From positions 67,655,024 to 67,719,023 of the forward strand of contig OX352763.1 in the NCBI GenBank assembly GCA_947095585.1: a stretch of 64,000 nucleotides of DNA, in the 5' to 3' direction. The notes under the pieces are model-generated. The model worked only from the letters and a program-made list of their open reading frames with translations. It was not told the origin of the DNA and did not search any database. Position 1 is the stretch's first letter. Every line of letters starts with the position of its first letter. A program made the position numbers and the translations under genes. Below are positions 22,933-34,002 of the stretch, piece after piece. This DNA is from Nephrocerus scutellatus. Its lineage: Eukaryota > Arthropoda > Insecta > Diptera > Pipunculidae.

Positions 22933-24160
22933 GTAAAGTTGTTTTATTTTATAAACAAGTTTGCTGTAAGAACTTAAAAGAAAATTAAGATACTAGATAA
23001 TAAGTCGATAGCTGACTAGTCCGGCGAATTGCCTGGTTAACGAATACCCAAAAGCCGGGGCTCCGTAGGGCGTCAGATACCGAAAATAAGAGGAATATTT
23101 GTCGGGTTTACTGTAAGATTACGAGTGATTTTATTAAGAAAATATTCCTTCTTTTATACAAAAATATTGGATTATTTTCGACCATATATCGACTCTTGCA
23201 TGCCTATTCATCGATATTACTAAATAATGCTCGATCAGTATAATGTGTGTAAGTATGTAACATATGACCGACCGCGTCAAGTATTTTTGGGTTCGTTCGC
23301 CTGTGCGAACTGTGCTGTTCCACAAGCGAACGACCTCATTAATTCATTGACATTTCCATGCGCCGCTTACTCAGCGCAATGCATGGAAAGGGTAATTAAC
23401 GTTCTAAGTGTCCAGCGCTCGTTTGCCCAAGATGCTTAGATTACATATTTATTTTCATACGTCATAGGCGAACGACCGCTGGTCATAAATTATGCTCTTT
23501 ATGTTTTATATTTTTGTTCTTTTGCACCGAGTGTGCCATTAAAAAATACGTATGGGTTATTTTTGTTTGCTTTTGTTTTCATGCACCAAGCATATTATTG
23601 ATTTGTGTATTCTTTTTTTTTTAACGCACCGAGCGTACTATTAATGAATGCATATTAGGTTTTGTATTTTGCTTTTGTGAGGCACTAGAGTCGATGTATG
23701 GTCGAAAGCATTGTCGGCTTTTAGGCATGTTATTCATGTGGTCGCTGTTCGATCACTCACAATTCTTTGGATACACTTGGTTTGGACACCCCAATCAGAT
23801 CTAGGTTTATGTACCTAAGATCTTATCCATGTAAAGCAATTTGGGTATCAACATTTGCCGACCGTGACATGGCTTCCACGTAATAAACATATTTGTTGGC
23901 TCTATTGCGTTTGACTTTATACACGTAATATCCATATTCGTTGGCTCTACAGACGTAACACCCATTTTGTTGGGTTTTTAGCATACGACTAGTGCGTGAA
24001 ATGGGCCTAAATACAGTTCAGACATTAGTTGATCAAATATTAATCACAGTAAATTTGGGTGCTTTGTAGGCGTGAATTAGGCCAAATACAATTCAAAAAC
24101 GGAACACCTATTACTCATTGAAGATATTTTCGGCATTCAACCATAAACTTACGTCATTAC
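22933..24160. other. Non-coding stretch with small degenerate repeats
   Basis: No supported gene. Three loose copies of GCACCGAGCGT-like sequence followed by ATTA lie at about 23524-23645. Three loose copies of a motif around CGTAATA followed by TTGTTGGCTCT lie at about 23880-23970. It may contain the 5' LTR of BEL copy B, but I could not delimit it. Confidence 0.45.
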
Positions 24161-24324
24161 AAGACAACAGGCAGAGTTGGGAGAGCTCATTATCAAAACC
24201 AAATAGATCTCAGGCAATGATATAATTTGGTGGTTGGAATTGTGAAAACATCTTTAGACAAACCCATTATTTTTATCTTTATAAAAATAAATCAAAACAG
24301 TTCTATCGCATCCATATCAATACT

Positions 24325-24960
24325 TTGGAACAAAACTGGAATGACGTGACCATTGAAGTCAATGTACCGAATGTTGGAGAACGACTTCAATTTGATATCG
24401 AAGAGTATTACAATATGCAACAACGTGTGACCACGTCACTGGAAGGACTTTATGGAGGTATTGAAACATCTCAAGAAATACCAGTTTCTAATCGTACTAC
24501 AATAAAATTGCCAAAGGTTGAGTTACCTAAGTTCGATAGTAACTATTTAATTTTGCAGCAGTTCTCCGATTTATATACAGAGATGATTCACAATCAACAA
24601 ATTTCGGATGCACAAAAAATATGTTTCCTTAAATCTAAAGTAACAAGAGAGTCTGAACCATTGATTCGAAACCTTTCCTTATCAGGAGCTAATTGTGGCA
24701 TTATAGTTGGCAAAACTGTTATCCCATCCGAATTCGCCACTTGGGAAGTTAGGATTGCAAGGCTTAGGCTTGGAAACGAGCAGCTGGGATCCAATATTGC
24801 GGCATATTTTTGTAAAAAAAGGTGGATAGGGATACACATACGCTATATGAGCAATCGCTGATCCATCCACGAAAAATTCCTTCACTTACGAAATTTCTCG
24901 AGTTCCTGGAAAATCGTTTCAAACACTTGAAGCGCTTGGCACTAAGGACAACCTAGATGA
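24325..24960 (+). pseudogene. BEL/Pao copy B gag fragment (DUF1759)
   Basis: A 178-aa frame from 24325 contains TTIKLPKVELPKFDSNYL, the BEL gag signature LPK-LPKF. It continues with QQFSDLYTEMIHNQQISDAQ and KICFLKSKVTRESEPLIRNL. After the stop at 24861 another phase continues with KIPSLTKFLEFLENRF (about 24870-24920), the BEL gag C-terminal helix. No pol sequence follows, so this is a 3'-truncated gag-only relic. TTTGGTGGTTGGAATTG at about 24228 could be the remains of a primer-binding region. Confidence 0.8.
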
Positions 24961-25555
24961 AAGTTGATTCCTCAAGTTAGGACTCAAAACGTTATCGGCA
25001 GTCGGTTCTCACCATTAAAACTGTTTAGTTTGGAAGGGCAAGGGCCCATACACAAATGTCCAAGGTTCATAGAACTCACACCGTCAAACCGATTAAACAT
25101 CATAAATCAGTTTTCTACGATCGGGGGATTTTGTGACGAATTGAGGTTCCAGTAGTTGTTTCAAATGCAATGGTTGACATAACACGTTATTACATATTGA
25201 TCGAGACAATAGTCGTCCAGCTAAGTGTAGCCAAGAAATGAGACTACTCAATAGATCTCACATCAACGAATGAGCCAAATAATTATGTTTTCAAGCGTAT
25301 TTTATGAATTTTAAAAAAGGATTTATTCTTTATTATTTATTTATAAAAAAACACTTTGAATATTATTGTCTTAATAATAGACTTCAATGTAATACAAGTT
25401 ATAAAACAAATGCTAATTAACAATACTGCACAACAATACTGGATTGAATATTAAAGAATACTGATCATCTGTTATTCTAAAGTGTTGTCTTATATACTAT
25501 TCGTTGAGTGATCCAACTTGTGTTTTTGGTTGTGAAATAGTTTTGGACTTTGAAC
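24961..25555. other. Non-coding AT-rich stretch
   Basis: No recognisable domain in any frame; nothing else noted. Confidence 0.4.
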
Positions 25556-25770
25556 TTGTTTACGTCTTTGAAGGAGTAAACATGTTATTGTCTTTACTTT
25601 TGGCCTTGAATGAATATTAAAAAGTGTATTGAATATATTCGTCGTAATTGACCATCTGGTGTTTTGATTATAGGATTGGCCTTGAATTGAAGATGTAAAC
25701 ATGTTGACAGAATTCGCATTGAAAGATAAGATTGGCCTTGAATATTATAGTGGTAAACAAGATATGAATG
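25556..25770. repeat. Degenerate tandem repeat around TTGGCCTTGAAT
   Basis: The core TTGGCCTTGAAT recurs at about 25601, 25676 and 25731. It is accompanied by GTAAACATGTT-like sequence (25575, 25696). Units are about 55-75 bp and poorly conserved. The minus-strand frames with repeated IQGQSY reflect this repeat and are not genes. Confidence 0.55.
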
Positions 25771-26299
25771 TTCAGATTTAAGGGGTGCGTGCTTTGAATA
25801 TATGTTGATTAATATAAGTAATATAAGTTGGATCACGCAATTACAGTTATGAATAAATGATGAAATATGGAATATTTCATATGATTGAAGTGGTTTGTAT
25901 GGTGCTTTTTTCTATGTTAACACCAAATCTCGCTATTACTCACTACTTAATCACATTTCGGAAGGATCTAGCCGCTATAAGAGAAATAAAGATCCCTAGA
26001 GACATTTTTAATAACAAAATTGTCTCGGGAAGGTCCTATGGCTATGTTCGGTCAAGCTATAGCAAGGGTAAACTGAGATCATTACTTCGCTCGTTATGAA
26101 TTTGCTTGCTTATGAGTTTCATTTCGTGTGACCGTGCAGCCCTTCCCACGTTTGTCCTCAAATTCCAAAATTCTGCGTTGATGGTCGGGGTGAAGTTCAT
26201 TTTTATTTTGTAAAAATTCGGCGTGTTGCTATTCAACAGCCAACTGTGTCAGTCGATTTTGTATACCAAGTTCCAATAACAATACCTTCATAGGATTCC
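25771..26299. other. Non-coding stretch
   Basis: The 80-aa plus-strand frame at 25857 shows no recognisable domain. No element ends were seen. Confidence 0.35.
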
Positions 26300-26645
26300 A
26301 TGACATTTTCTAGAAAAACATTTGCTAGAAAAACATTTTCTCGAAAAAAATTTGCTCGAAAACATTTTCTCGAAAAACATTTGCTCGAACGTAATTTTTT
26401 GGTAAAATAAATAACCGAAAAATTTAAAAAAAAACTCACGTTTCGCGAACAAAAATTACTCGCGATAGTTTTTAGAAGGATGAAAACATAGACTATTTAG
26501 TTTTCGAGAAAATGTTTTTCTAGCAAATGTTTTTCGAGCAAATGTCGTTTTATACATTTTCTAGCAAATGTTCTTCGAGCAAATGTTTTTCGAGAAAATG
26601 TTTTTCTAGCAAATGTTTTTCGAGCAAATGTTTTTCGAGTAAGTG
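26300..26645. repeat. Foldback repeat of 15-16-bp units (inverted tandem arrays)
   Basis: The left arm (about 26300-26392) is a tandem array of ACATTTGCTCGAAAA/ACATTTTCTCGAAAA units. The right arm (about 26500-26642) is an array of the reverse complement, TTTTTCGAGCAAATG/TTTTTCTAGCAAATG. About 105 bp of unrelated sequence separates them. Long inverted arms made of short tandem repeats are the structure of Foldback-type DNA elements. That class is an inference, as no transposase is present. Confidence 0.85.
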
Positions 26646-27059
26646 TCTGGGTACCCCTTCATAGAGAATTAAAAAAAAATTCATTTTTGATCAATAAAAT
26701 TTAATGTACTGTGTACTGTTAATAGGAAATGGCGTTATAAGAAAATTTATTTGGAGGCCCCGGCGAGATTATGCATATCTGTTACTAATAGTGATTGTGT
26801 TAGTGTTAAGTGTTTGAAAAAAGATCAGGGAAGGCTGTGTTGGCTGTTTGAAACATGCAGGCCAATTATTCGTGATTAAATTTCTTTTCCATGGTTCTCT
26901 CCCTTCTGTAATAGATCAAAGAGTTATTCAATTTATAAAAAAATTGAGTAATTTTAAAATAAATTTTAAGAGGAATGAAATTGAAAAGAGAAAAATTTCG
27001 CTGTGATACATGCAGGCCAATTATTCGTGATTAAATTTCTTTTGCATGGTTTTCTCTCG
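26646..27059. repeat. Spacer with a direct repeat of about 50 bp
   Basis: CATGCAGGCCAATTATTCGT plus GATTAAATTTCTTTT occurs at about 26853 and again at about 27008, 155 bp apart with few differences. No gene seen. Confidence 0.6.
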
Positions 27060-27400
27060 CAGAAAAAAATGTGCGAACAACTGGCCGCATCAACTCATTA
27101 ATTTTTGATCAACGGTACTGCCTTAAAATAGCACTCAGTTTTGGTTAACGCCAACAGCAACAAAAAAATCCAACAAATTAACAACAGTAATTTGTGCGAA
27201 CGATTGGTCGGCCTGCAATTTAGCCAACGGTGCCGCCTTAAAATTGCAACAATTTTGGTTAAACCAACAGCAACAACAATTCAACAAATTAGCAACAGGA
27301 AAGTTTGCGAACGATTGGTCGCATGAACTGATTAAATTTTTTCAGCTAACGGTGCTGCCCAACGGTACTGCTTAAAATAGCGGCTGCTCAAATATGCACT
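27060..27400. repeat. Degenerate tandem repeat, period about 115-125 bp
   Basis: Blocks with GTGCGAACGATTGGTCG-like sequence start at about 27070, 27195 and 27307. Each is followed by a CAACGGTACTGCCTTAAAAT-like stretch and CAACAGCAACAA. The short plus-strand frames result from this repetition. Confidence 0.6.
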
Positions 27401-27599
27401 TATAAAGAACTATTTCCAAAAGGCGCGTGTATAGTAGCGATCGAACAAAAACTAAGTTTTCAATTTGCTGTACTGGCAAACGACGCGCAGCAGCAACAAA
27501 AACAACACTTTGGGTTATGGTTTCTCATCAACAACCAACGGCACTGCTTAAACTAGCGCTATGTTGCTGCTCAAATACGCACACACAGTGGCACTCAAA

Positions 27600-28010
27600 C
27601 AAAATCAAATTTCCTGGTTCGATTTAATGGCGAAAGACGCGCAGCAACAAAAAAAGTGGAAATCTTTTATTTTGCGCAGCACTAATGAAACCAATTTTTT
27701 GATTCGCATTGATGGCGAACGACGCGCAGCAACAACAACAAAAAATTTGATTTCACGCAGCACTAATACAGCCAAATTTTTCGATTCGCATTAATGGCGA
27801 ACGACGCGCAGCAACAAAAAAATGAAAATCTTTTATTTTGCGCAGCACTAATAAAACCAGTTTTTTATTCGCAATAATGGCGAACTACGCGCAGCAACAA
27901 AAAATAAATTCTTTAATTTTGCGCAGCACTAATAAAAACAATTTTTTATTCGCAATAATGGCGAACTACGCGCAGCAACAATAAAATAAATTCGCACTAC
28001 TAATTCGCAA
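27600..28010. repeat. Tandem repeat, period about 83 bp, about five copies
   Basis: GGCGAACGACGCGCAGCAAC and variants start at 27630, 27715, 27796, 27880 and 27961 (spacings 85, 81, 84 and 81). Each is followed by A-rich sequence and TTTTGCGCAGCACTAATA. A related partial unit lies at about 27480. Similar internal repeats are found in retroelement leaders and non-coding elements, but the family is not identified. Confidence 0.8.
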
Positions 28011-28990
28011 AATTTTTGAACCATGCTCTGCTACCAATGTTGTTACGAGTTACAACTACCCAAAGCGAATTTTAATGCGTATAAAAGAGTAAACTGCACT
28101 GACATTGGAATTCACGTCTTAGCCTTTCGACGAATTTATTCGACTGATTTAGCACAACAGTGCATGCATTTTCTTAACTATTTTTGATTTCCATTTAGAA
28201 TGTACATGCATGTGTGTGTGTGTGTGAAATACAAATTGTGTTGTAATAAAACACCCAACAACAGGGTGCATATAAAAAGTTTAAAATTAACAATAAATTA
28301 AGAATCAATATTAAAAAATAATAAAATTGAATCACGAAACAACAGTAATTGATCGAAGAGTTATTTACTCTAGTTACTGTAAACATGACTAAGGATAAGA
28401 TAAGAAAAGGAAATAGTTGCAAGGAAGCTTGCAGCACTGTATCGAGCAGAGCATAGGACCGATAGAAAATGAACAGAGACTATACTATACTATCACTACG
28501 GCTGCGGTAAAGAATTAATAATCTTCGCAGCTTGTGCTGCACAAAAAAATGGCAGGCAGTCGGTATGCACGAAATTGCGGCTATATTTTGAACCGACTTA
28601 CAGTCTGCTTGTAGGGCGACAATTTGACATTTACATTTTGCTATTTGCATCCCATTTTAAGTAGCTGCGTAAACTCCGCAGTCGATTTTTCTTTAATGCA
28701 TTGGCTGAAAAGTGAATTTTGACCAACATGCAGCATAAACTGCGCAGCGGCTGAATTCTTGACCGCAGCCTACTACTGCATATGTTTGTTTCGTTCTGCT
28801 CTGCTTGATTGTATGTTATTGAAACCACATACATGATCATCAATCACATCACATACAACAGAATAAATAATTTATATGCTGATTTAAATGTTCATAACAA
28901 TTTATTGTGAGGTGGGTACATATTAAATATATCATATCACTGCACAAACATAGTAATGCAGTTGCGTCGATAGTAGTAGGAGAAGTAAGA
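28011..28990. other. Non-coding stretch; possible LTR promoter and a TG microsatellite
   Basis: TGTTGTTACGAG at about 28038, followed by a TATA-like GCGTATAAAAGAG at about 28076, looks like the start and promoter of an LTR. No second LTR or primer-binding site supports it. A TG run lies at about 28207-28227. No supported coding frame. Confidence 0.35.
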
Positions 28991-29059
28991 GCTGTTAAAA
29001 AAATATGAGCGTGTAATCTTTACGCGCGGTTGGAGTGGAATTCTTTGACGTTCTGGCCA

Positions 29060-29300
29060 ATATTACGATTAAATTAAAAGGCACGAGTCGCTTGAGAAAT
29101 TGCTTAGTTCCCGAAAGATCCATATGATCCATATCCAGACCATAATGATCATATTCCAGAATTCCCATAGGAAGAAGTCTTAGAGCCGCATAGTAGTCCT
29201 GCATTCCGAATTTCATTTGAATCGCTTGAGAAATTGTTTTGTTCCAGAAATTCCAGACCATAATAATCATAATCAAGAATTTCCATAGCAAGAAGTCTTA
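29060..29300 (+). repeat. Diverged 118-bp satellite monomers, left part
   Basis: Two diverged units share GAATCGCTTGAGAAATTG, TTCCAGAAATTCCAGAC and CCATAGGAAGAAGTCTTA with the array at 0.77-12.5 kb. They have the same plus-strand orientation. The second unit is cut at GTCTTA by the MITE at 29301. Confidence 0.85.
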
Positions 29301-29608
29301 AGCCGGAACTATAATGTAATTTCATCTCTTTACGCTAGTGTCAAAACCCGACGATTAAATGAGCGAATACAATGAAAATGTATGCTGCGCCCATAATAGC
29401 GTTCGCAAAAGTTTCGTTACTTTGGCAATCGATTAGATGTGAGCTGGCGAGCGCATTTTCTTAAGAAAACTTGACAGTTGTCATGTGTTATTTCGTCGAG
29501 GTGACAAAACTACATTATGGTCGGATGAGAAACTTTAGAATCTTTGGAAAGCATTTCATCGGATTTTGCTTTAACGTAAGGGGGCGAAATTGCATTATAG
29601 TTTAGCCT
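29301..29608. mobile_element. 308-bp MITE with TTA target duplication (PIF/Harbinger-like)
   Basis: The ends are inverted repeats of about 23 bp. The left reads AGCCGGAACTATAATGTAAT and the right, reverse-complemented, reads AGGCTAAACTATAATGCAAT. TTA is duplicated at 29298-29300 and 29609-29611. Omitting the element and one TTA gives the uninterrupted satellite consensus CTTATAGTC-CATCTTAG. The 3-bp TTA duplication is characteristic of PIF/Harbinger elements. The interior is non-coding. Confidence 0.85.
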
Positions 29609-29945
29609 TTATAGTCGCATCTTAGTCCTACATTCCGAATTTCATGCGAATCGCTTGAGAAATTGCTTTATTCCAGAAATTCCAGACAATAATGATCATA
29701 TTCCAATATTTCCATAGGAACAAGTCTTATAGTCACATATTAGTCCTACATTCCGAGTTTCATACGAATCCCTTGAGAAATGGCTTGGTTCCAAAAATCC
29801 CACACCCTATTGGCCAGATCCCAGAATTTCCATAGGAACAAGTCTTATAGTCATATCTTAGTCCAACATTCCGAATTTCATCGCTTGATAAATTGCTTTT
29901 TTCAAAAAACTCTAGTTCCTCATGACCAAATCCCATTGGATATTA
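29609..29945 (+). repeat. Diverged 118-bp satellite monomers, right part
   Basis: From 29609 the satellite resumes in phase (TTATAGTCGCATCTTAGTCC) and runs through about two and a half diverged units (GAATCGCTTGAGAAATTGCT at 29648; later copies decay) to about 29930. The interior reading frame is not a gene. Confidence 0.85.
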
Positions 29946-30055
29946 AAAAACGTTACTTTAAAATCTGTTTAAAAAAACGTTACTTAACATCTGTTAAAAA
30001 AACGTTACCTAACATCTGTTAAAAACGTAACTTAACATCTGTTAAAATAGTTTCA
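29945..30055. repeat. Short tandem repeat, period 23-27 bp
   Basis: CGTTACTTAACATCTGTTAAAAA-like units start at 29951, 29978, 30003 and 30026. They lie just before BEL copy C gag. Confidence 0.75.
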
Positions 30056-30077
30056 TTTAACATTTGAGTTTTTGAAC

Positions 30078-31190
30078 ATGTACCCCCTTAAACCTTGGAG
30101 TGAGACGTTGTCACGTCAAAAAAGAATGCATTCGTTTGAGGATTTGATGGCTAACCAGACTGAGGTTGCGCAGGCAATTACTCAGCTCAGCACGAATGTG
30201 ATGAAAGATTCTAAGGATCGCCGTACAGTGTCGTACTACAAAAAACTAAAAAGTAGGAATCCGCTTTGCATGAGCTTCAGGTGAAAGAATCAGCATCTCA
30301 AAAAAAGGTGGAATCCGCTTTGCATGAGCTTCAGGTGAAAGAATCAGCATCTGAGTCAGCTAAAAGCCTTTCGGTTTAAAGTTGCCAGTCGCTCAACGAG
30401 CGATGTCACCACAGCAAAGATTAAATCCTCCGAAACTGATAGGTAATCCTCCGTCATCAGCTAATACACAAAAAATGCAACAATCCACGTAAAGCAACGA
30501 GGACACACGCCTGTGTGGTCTAGTCAATAGACAACAGTCTTGCATGACTCAATTGCGGCATCTGATGGATGGAATTAACCAACAATGTCAAACATCCAAA
30601 TCCAAGCACTACTATCAACTCAAAAAAGATAAGGTTAATAGCTATTGGAATGAAATTATGGCCAACAACATGTCAATCTGGGAAATAGCAGCTCCAGACT
30701 CCGAACCTTCCAGTATCGAACCAAAATTATTCTAGAGCATGGACATTGGTAGAGAATCGTTACAACAACAAAAGAATATTCGTAACAGCACTGCTCAAAA
30801 AATTACTGTCACAGCCAGGCAGTCAAGTGGAATATACAGCCGTAATCAAGGCTTTACATGATGTGACTACGGAATGCGTCCTTGGATAACATGGATTTGG
30901 ATCTGGGCGTAGTAGTGAAATCGTGAGACGCCATACTTCTGCATCTAATCGTCAAGAAGCTGGACCGGGTTACACATAATTTGTATGAGCAGTCCTTAAA
31001 GAACCCCAATTGCCACAACTGAATAAATTTTTGACCTTTTTGGAGCAGCGGTTTCAGTCATTAGAAGCAATCGGCTTCAAAGGATGAGCAACGGGATTAT
31101 TAGGTAAGAATTTGAATAAGCAGTTCTAAAATCTGTCGAATATGTAGCGAACAACACAACACGCTACTCCACGATGCCTATAACGGGCAG
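30078..31190 (+). pseudogene. BEL copy C gag relic
   Basis: Fragments in several frames resemble BEL gag. These include MANQTEVAQAITQLSTNVMK (30078 frame), KHYYQLKKDKVNSYWNEIMA (30544 frame), LLKKLLSQPGSQVEYTAVIK and ALHDVTTECVLG (about 30775-30890), and PQLNKFLTFLEQRFQSLEAI (about 31010-31070). A 54-bp tandem duplication (GGAATCCGCTTTGCATGAGC at 30256 and 30310) disrupts the first part. Stops and frameshifts are frequent. It directly precedes the first array unit. Confidence 0.75.
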
Positions 31191-34002
31191 CCAAACCAGG
31201 GTGCGCACACAACAACAAGCAGCAGGATTGCACCAAATAGCCTATCCCACAACATCAACAAATTCATTCATCATAATGTGACTACCAGACATGGCACATT
31301 AATCCAATGCTGTGCTTTATTAGAGTCAGGATCTCAGATCAGATCTCAGACAACTGGACAATGCCACAAAATTGTCCACTTGCCGACGTCAATTTTTATA
31401 GATCTCAAGAAGCCGACATGCTCATTGGTGCGGAATTTTACAACGAAGTAATGATGGTCGGTCAAGCATCTGTCAGCTCAATGTATAACAGCCCTTCGCT
31501 GCAAAACACTGTCTTCGGGGGGGTTGTGCTCGGAAAGGTTAAGAACTCACCAAGCGTTCAAGTAGAAGTCTGCGGCGTAAACATGATTGATGAACATATC
31601 CAACGATTATGGGAAAAGGACGACTTGGATGGCACAGAAATCACACTTTCTCCGACCAAGTAACTATGTGAATAACAGTTTAAAGAAACATCATTTCGAA
31701 ATTCTGAAGGTCGATTTGTGGTACGATTGCTATTTAAGGTAAGGAATAACTCCCTTGGGTCAGCAAAGGGAACGGCGAAACGCCGGTTTTATGCACTTGA
31801 ACGAAAACTATCAAAAAATCCATTTGTACGAGGGCAACATGTGAATTTCATGTCCGAGTACAAAGATCTTGGTCACATGGAAGTTGTTGACGAAACTACA
31901 ATGAAAAGCCTTTTTTTTTGTCATTCCTCATCATTGCGTTATGAAACCAGAGAGCACCACGCCAAACCTGCGGGTAGTTCTTGATGCATCGTGCAAAATG
32001 TCGACAAACGTATCTCTGAATCAGCTGCTACATACTGGACCCAAAATGCAGCAAGAACTTTTTGATGTATTCATACGGTTTTGTTGCACACGTACGTATT
32101 CACGGGTGATATCGAAAAGATGTACCGACAGATTTTCATACATGATCTAGACACCCACATGCAACTCATTATGTGGAGAGATGACCCACAAAAGAAACTT
32201 GAGTACTTCAAGCTGAAGACAGTTACCTACGGCACTATTGCAGCGCATTATCTGGCAATTAAATATTTAAAAACATTAGCGGATCAAAATCAACAAATTT
32301 ATCCACTTGCATCAAAAATAACAAAACAAGATTTCTATGTGGACGATATTATGTCCAGAAGCAATGAACTTGACGAAGCAATAAAAATGCAAGCTGAAGT
32401 CATTGAGATACTTGGCACAGCTGAATGCGAATACGTAAATGGTGCAGCAACTACAGTGCCCTACTGCAAAATGTCCCAGGAAATGACATTGAATTGAAAT
32501 AAGATATAACGGAAGGGCAGATAAATGCTGTAAAGACCCTTGGAATAACTTAACTTGCAAGGCAAGATCTAATATCAATCAAAACAGCATGGTTAAGAAC
32601 GAAATTACAAAGCGAACTGTACTTTCCGATGTCGCTCATATTTTCGATCCGATTGGTTTGTTAAGTCCAGTCGTAATTATCGCCAAAATTGTGGAAATTG
32701 CATCTAGACTGGGACACGTCTCTCCCTGTCAATCTGCATACTAAATGGGAAGGCTTCAGACAGAATTTAAAATGCTTAGACGACGTAACGATTCTCAGGC
32801 ATGTATGCACGGATGATCCGAGCCATCTGATGCTTCAGAGGAGCCTATGGTTCGGTCATTAATATAAAAGCATCAGGCAAAACGCTAATGTATTAAAATT
32901 GCTTTGTTCAAAATTAAGAGTCTCGCCCACAAAAATTGTTACGATACCACTTTAATTTCAAGCAGCAAGTTGCCGACACAGCTAGCCAATCGTTTGAAAG
33001 GCACATAGGGAATAAAACATTTGAAAACTTATTTTTGGACTGACTTACGAATTGTACTGAGTTGGATTTCCTCGGAATCATCTTCATATCAAACGTTTGT
33101 AGCGAACAGAATTTCACATATTCAACGAAATACGAACATCAAAATTCTGAGACATGTGGATGCTAAACAGAATCCTGCAGATTACTTTGCAGCCGACCTA
33201 CGTGTCGTTTACAGGGTCATCGTTTCTACGATTCCCTTCGTCAGAATGGCCTGGAGCACTAAAAGCATCAGAAGGATGCCTAGTTGAGAAGAAAGTGCAA
33301 AACTGTAATGTAAAAAACCGGTAACAGAAGAGCATTTGATCTTAAAAAAAAACAACCCATAAAAATTAACATTTTTCATCCAAATTCTCTAATCGCAGAA
33401 ATTGATATGGGAGCCCCTCGATCCTGGGCCATTTTATCATTTTATTGTAGGAGAAAATCATCGAAACAGACATTTGACATCAGATGTTAAAATTGAAAAA
33501 GCTCAGATCATTTTATTCTGAGCACTTAGAGCACGCTCATACTCTGAGCAAATAAGAAACACGAACATTTATCTTGAGAACTCTTTGACTGCTCTGAACT
33601 AATTTATGAAAACGCCAAATGACAGAATATTGTGAAAACTTGTTGTTCTATCTGTAAGTTGATATCGACAACAAAAAAAACGACATCAATAAAAATACAA
33701 TTCAGTAAATAAAAATGTAAGTTGAAGTAAGCATAAAACATGTATGTCTCGTTTCATTTTCTGGGTTCATTTGTGCGTGAGCTAAGATTTCTCTCTCTCT
33801 CTCCACCACCAAAACCATGCAGCGCAGCCGACTGCGCAGCACACACCGCACAAAGTCCATAAAGGGCGACGAATATCTGATGCCAGTATAGATATTTAAA
33901 AAATGTATAAGGGCCTTGCGGCCGAACCCGAGACCCGATCACTACCAAATTTTCGAAAAAGTATTGTTTATTGGGTATACACATGTGTGTAAAATACAGC
34001 AG
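31191..34002 (+). repeat. Array unit 1 (with internal deletion in the protease)
   Basis: Unit 1 lacks about 200 bp of the protease region present in the other units: at about 31327-31350 GGATCTCAG runs directly into ACAACTGGACAATGCC through a short repeated ATCTCAGATCAGATCTCAG. Its left edge joins BEL gag rather than element D. It carries T-run and CTAAACAG variants shared with unit 6. Confidence 0.93.
31307..33287 (+). pseudogene. pol remnant of array unit 1 (protease C-part, RT, RNase H)
   Basis: The protease C-terminal half lies at 31307-31663 (ADMLIGAEFYNEVMM, NTVFGGVVLGK). RT lies at 31718-31984 and 31941-32150 in broken frames, continuing at 32081-32497 with the catalytic FYVDDIMS. The A17-like segment VLSDVAHIFDPIGLLSP is at about 32615-32665. 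The RNase H-like segment is at 33021-33287 (YFWTDLRIVLSWISSESSSY, DAKQNPADYFAADL). A longer T run near 31911 breaks the frame relative to unit 2. Confidence 0.85.
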
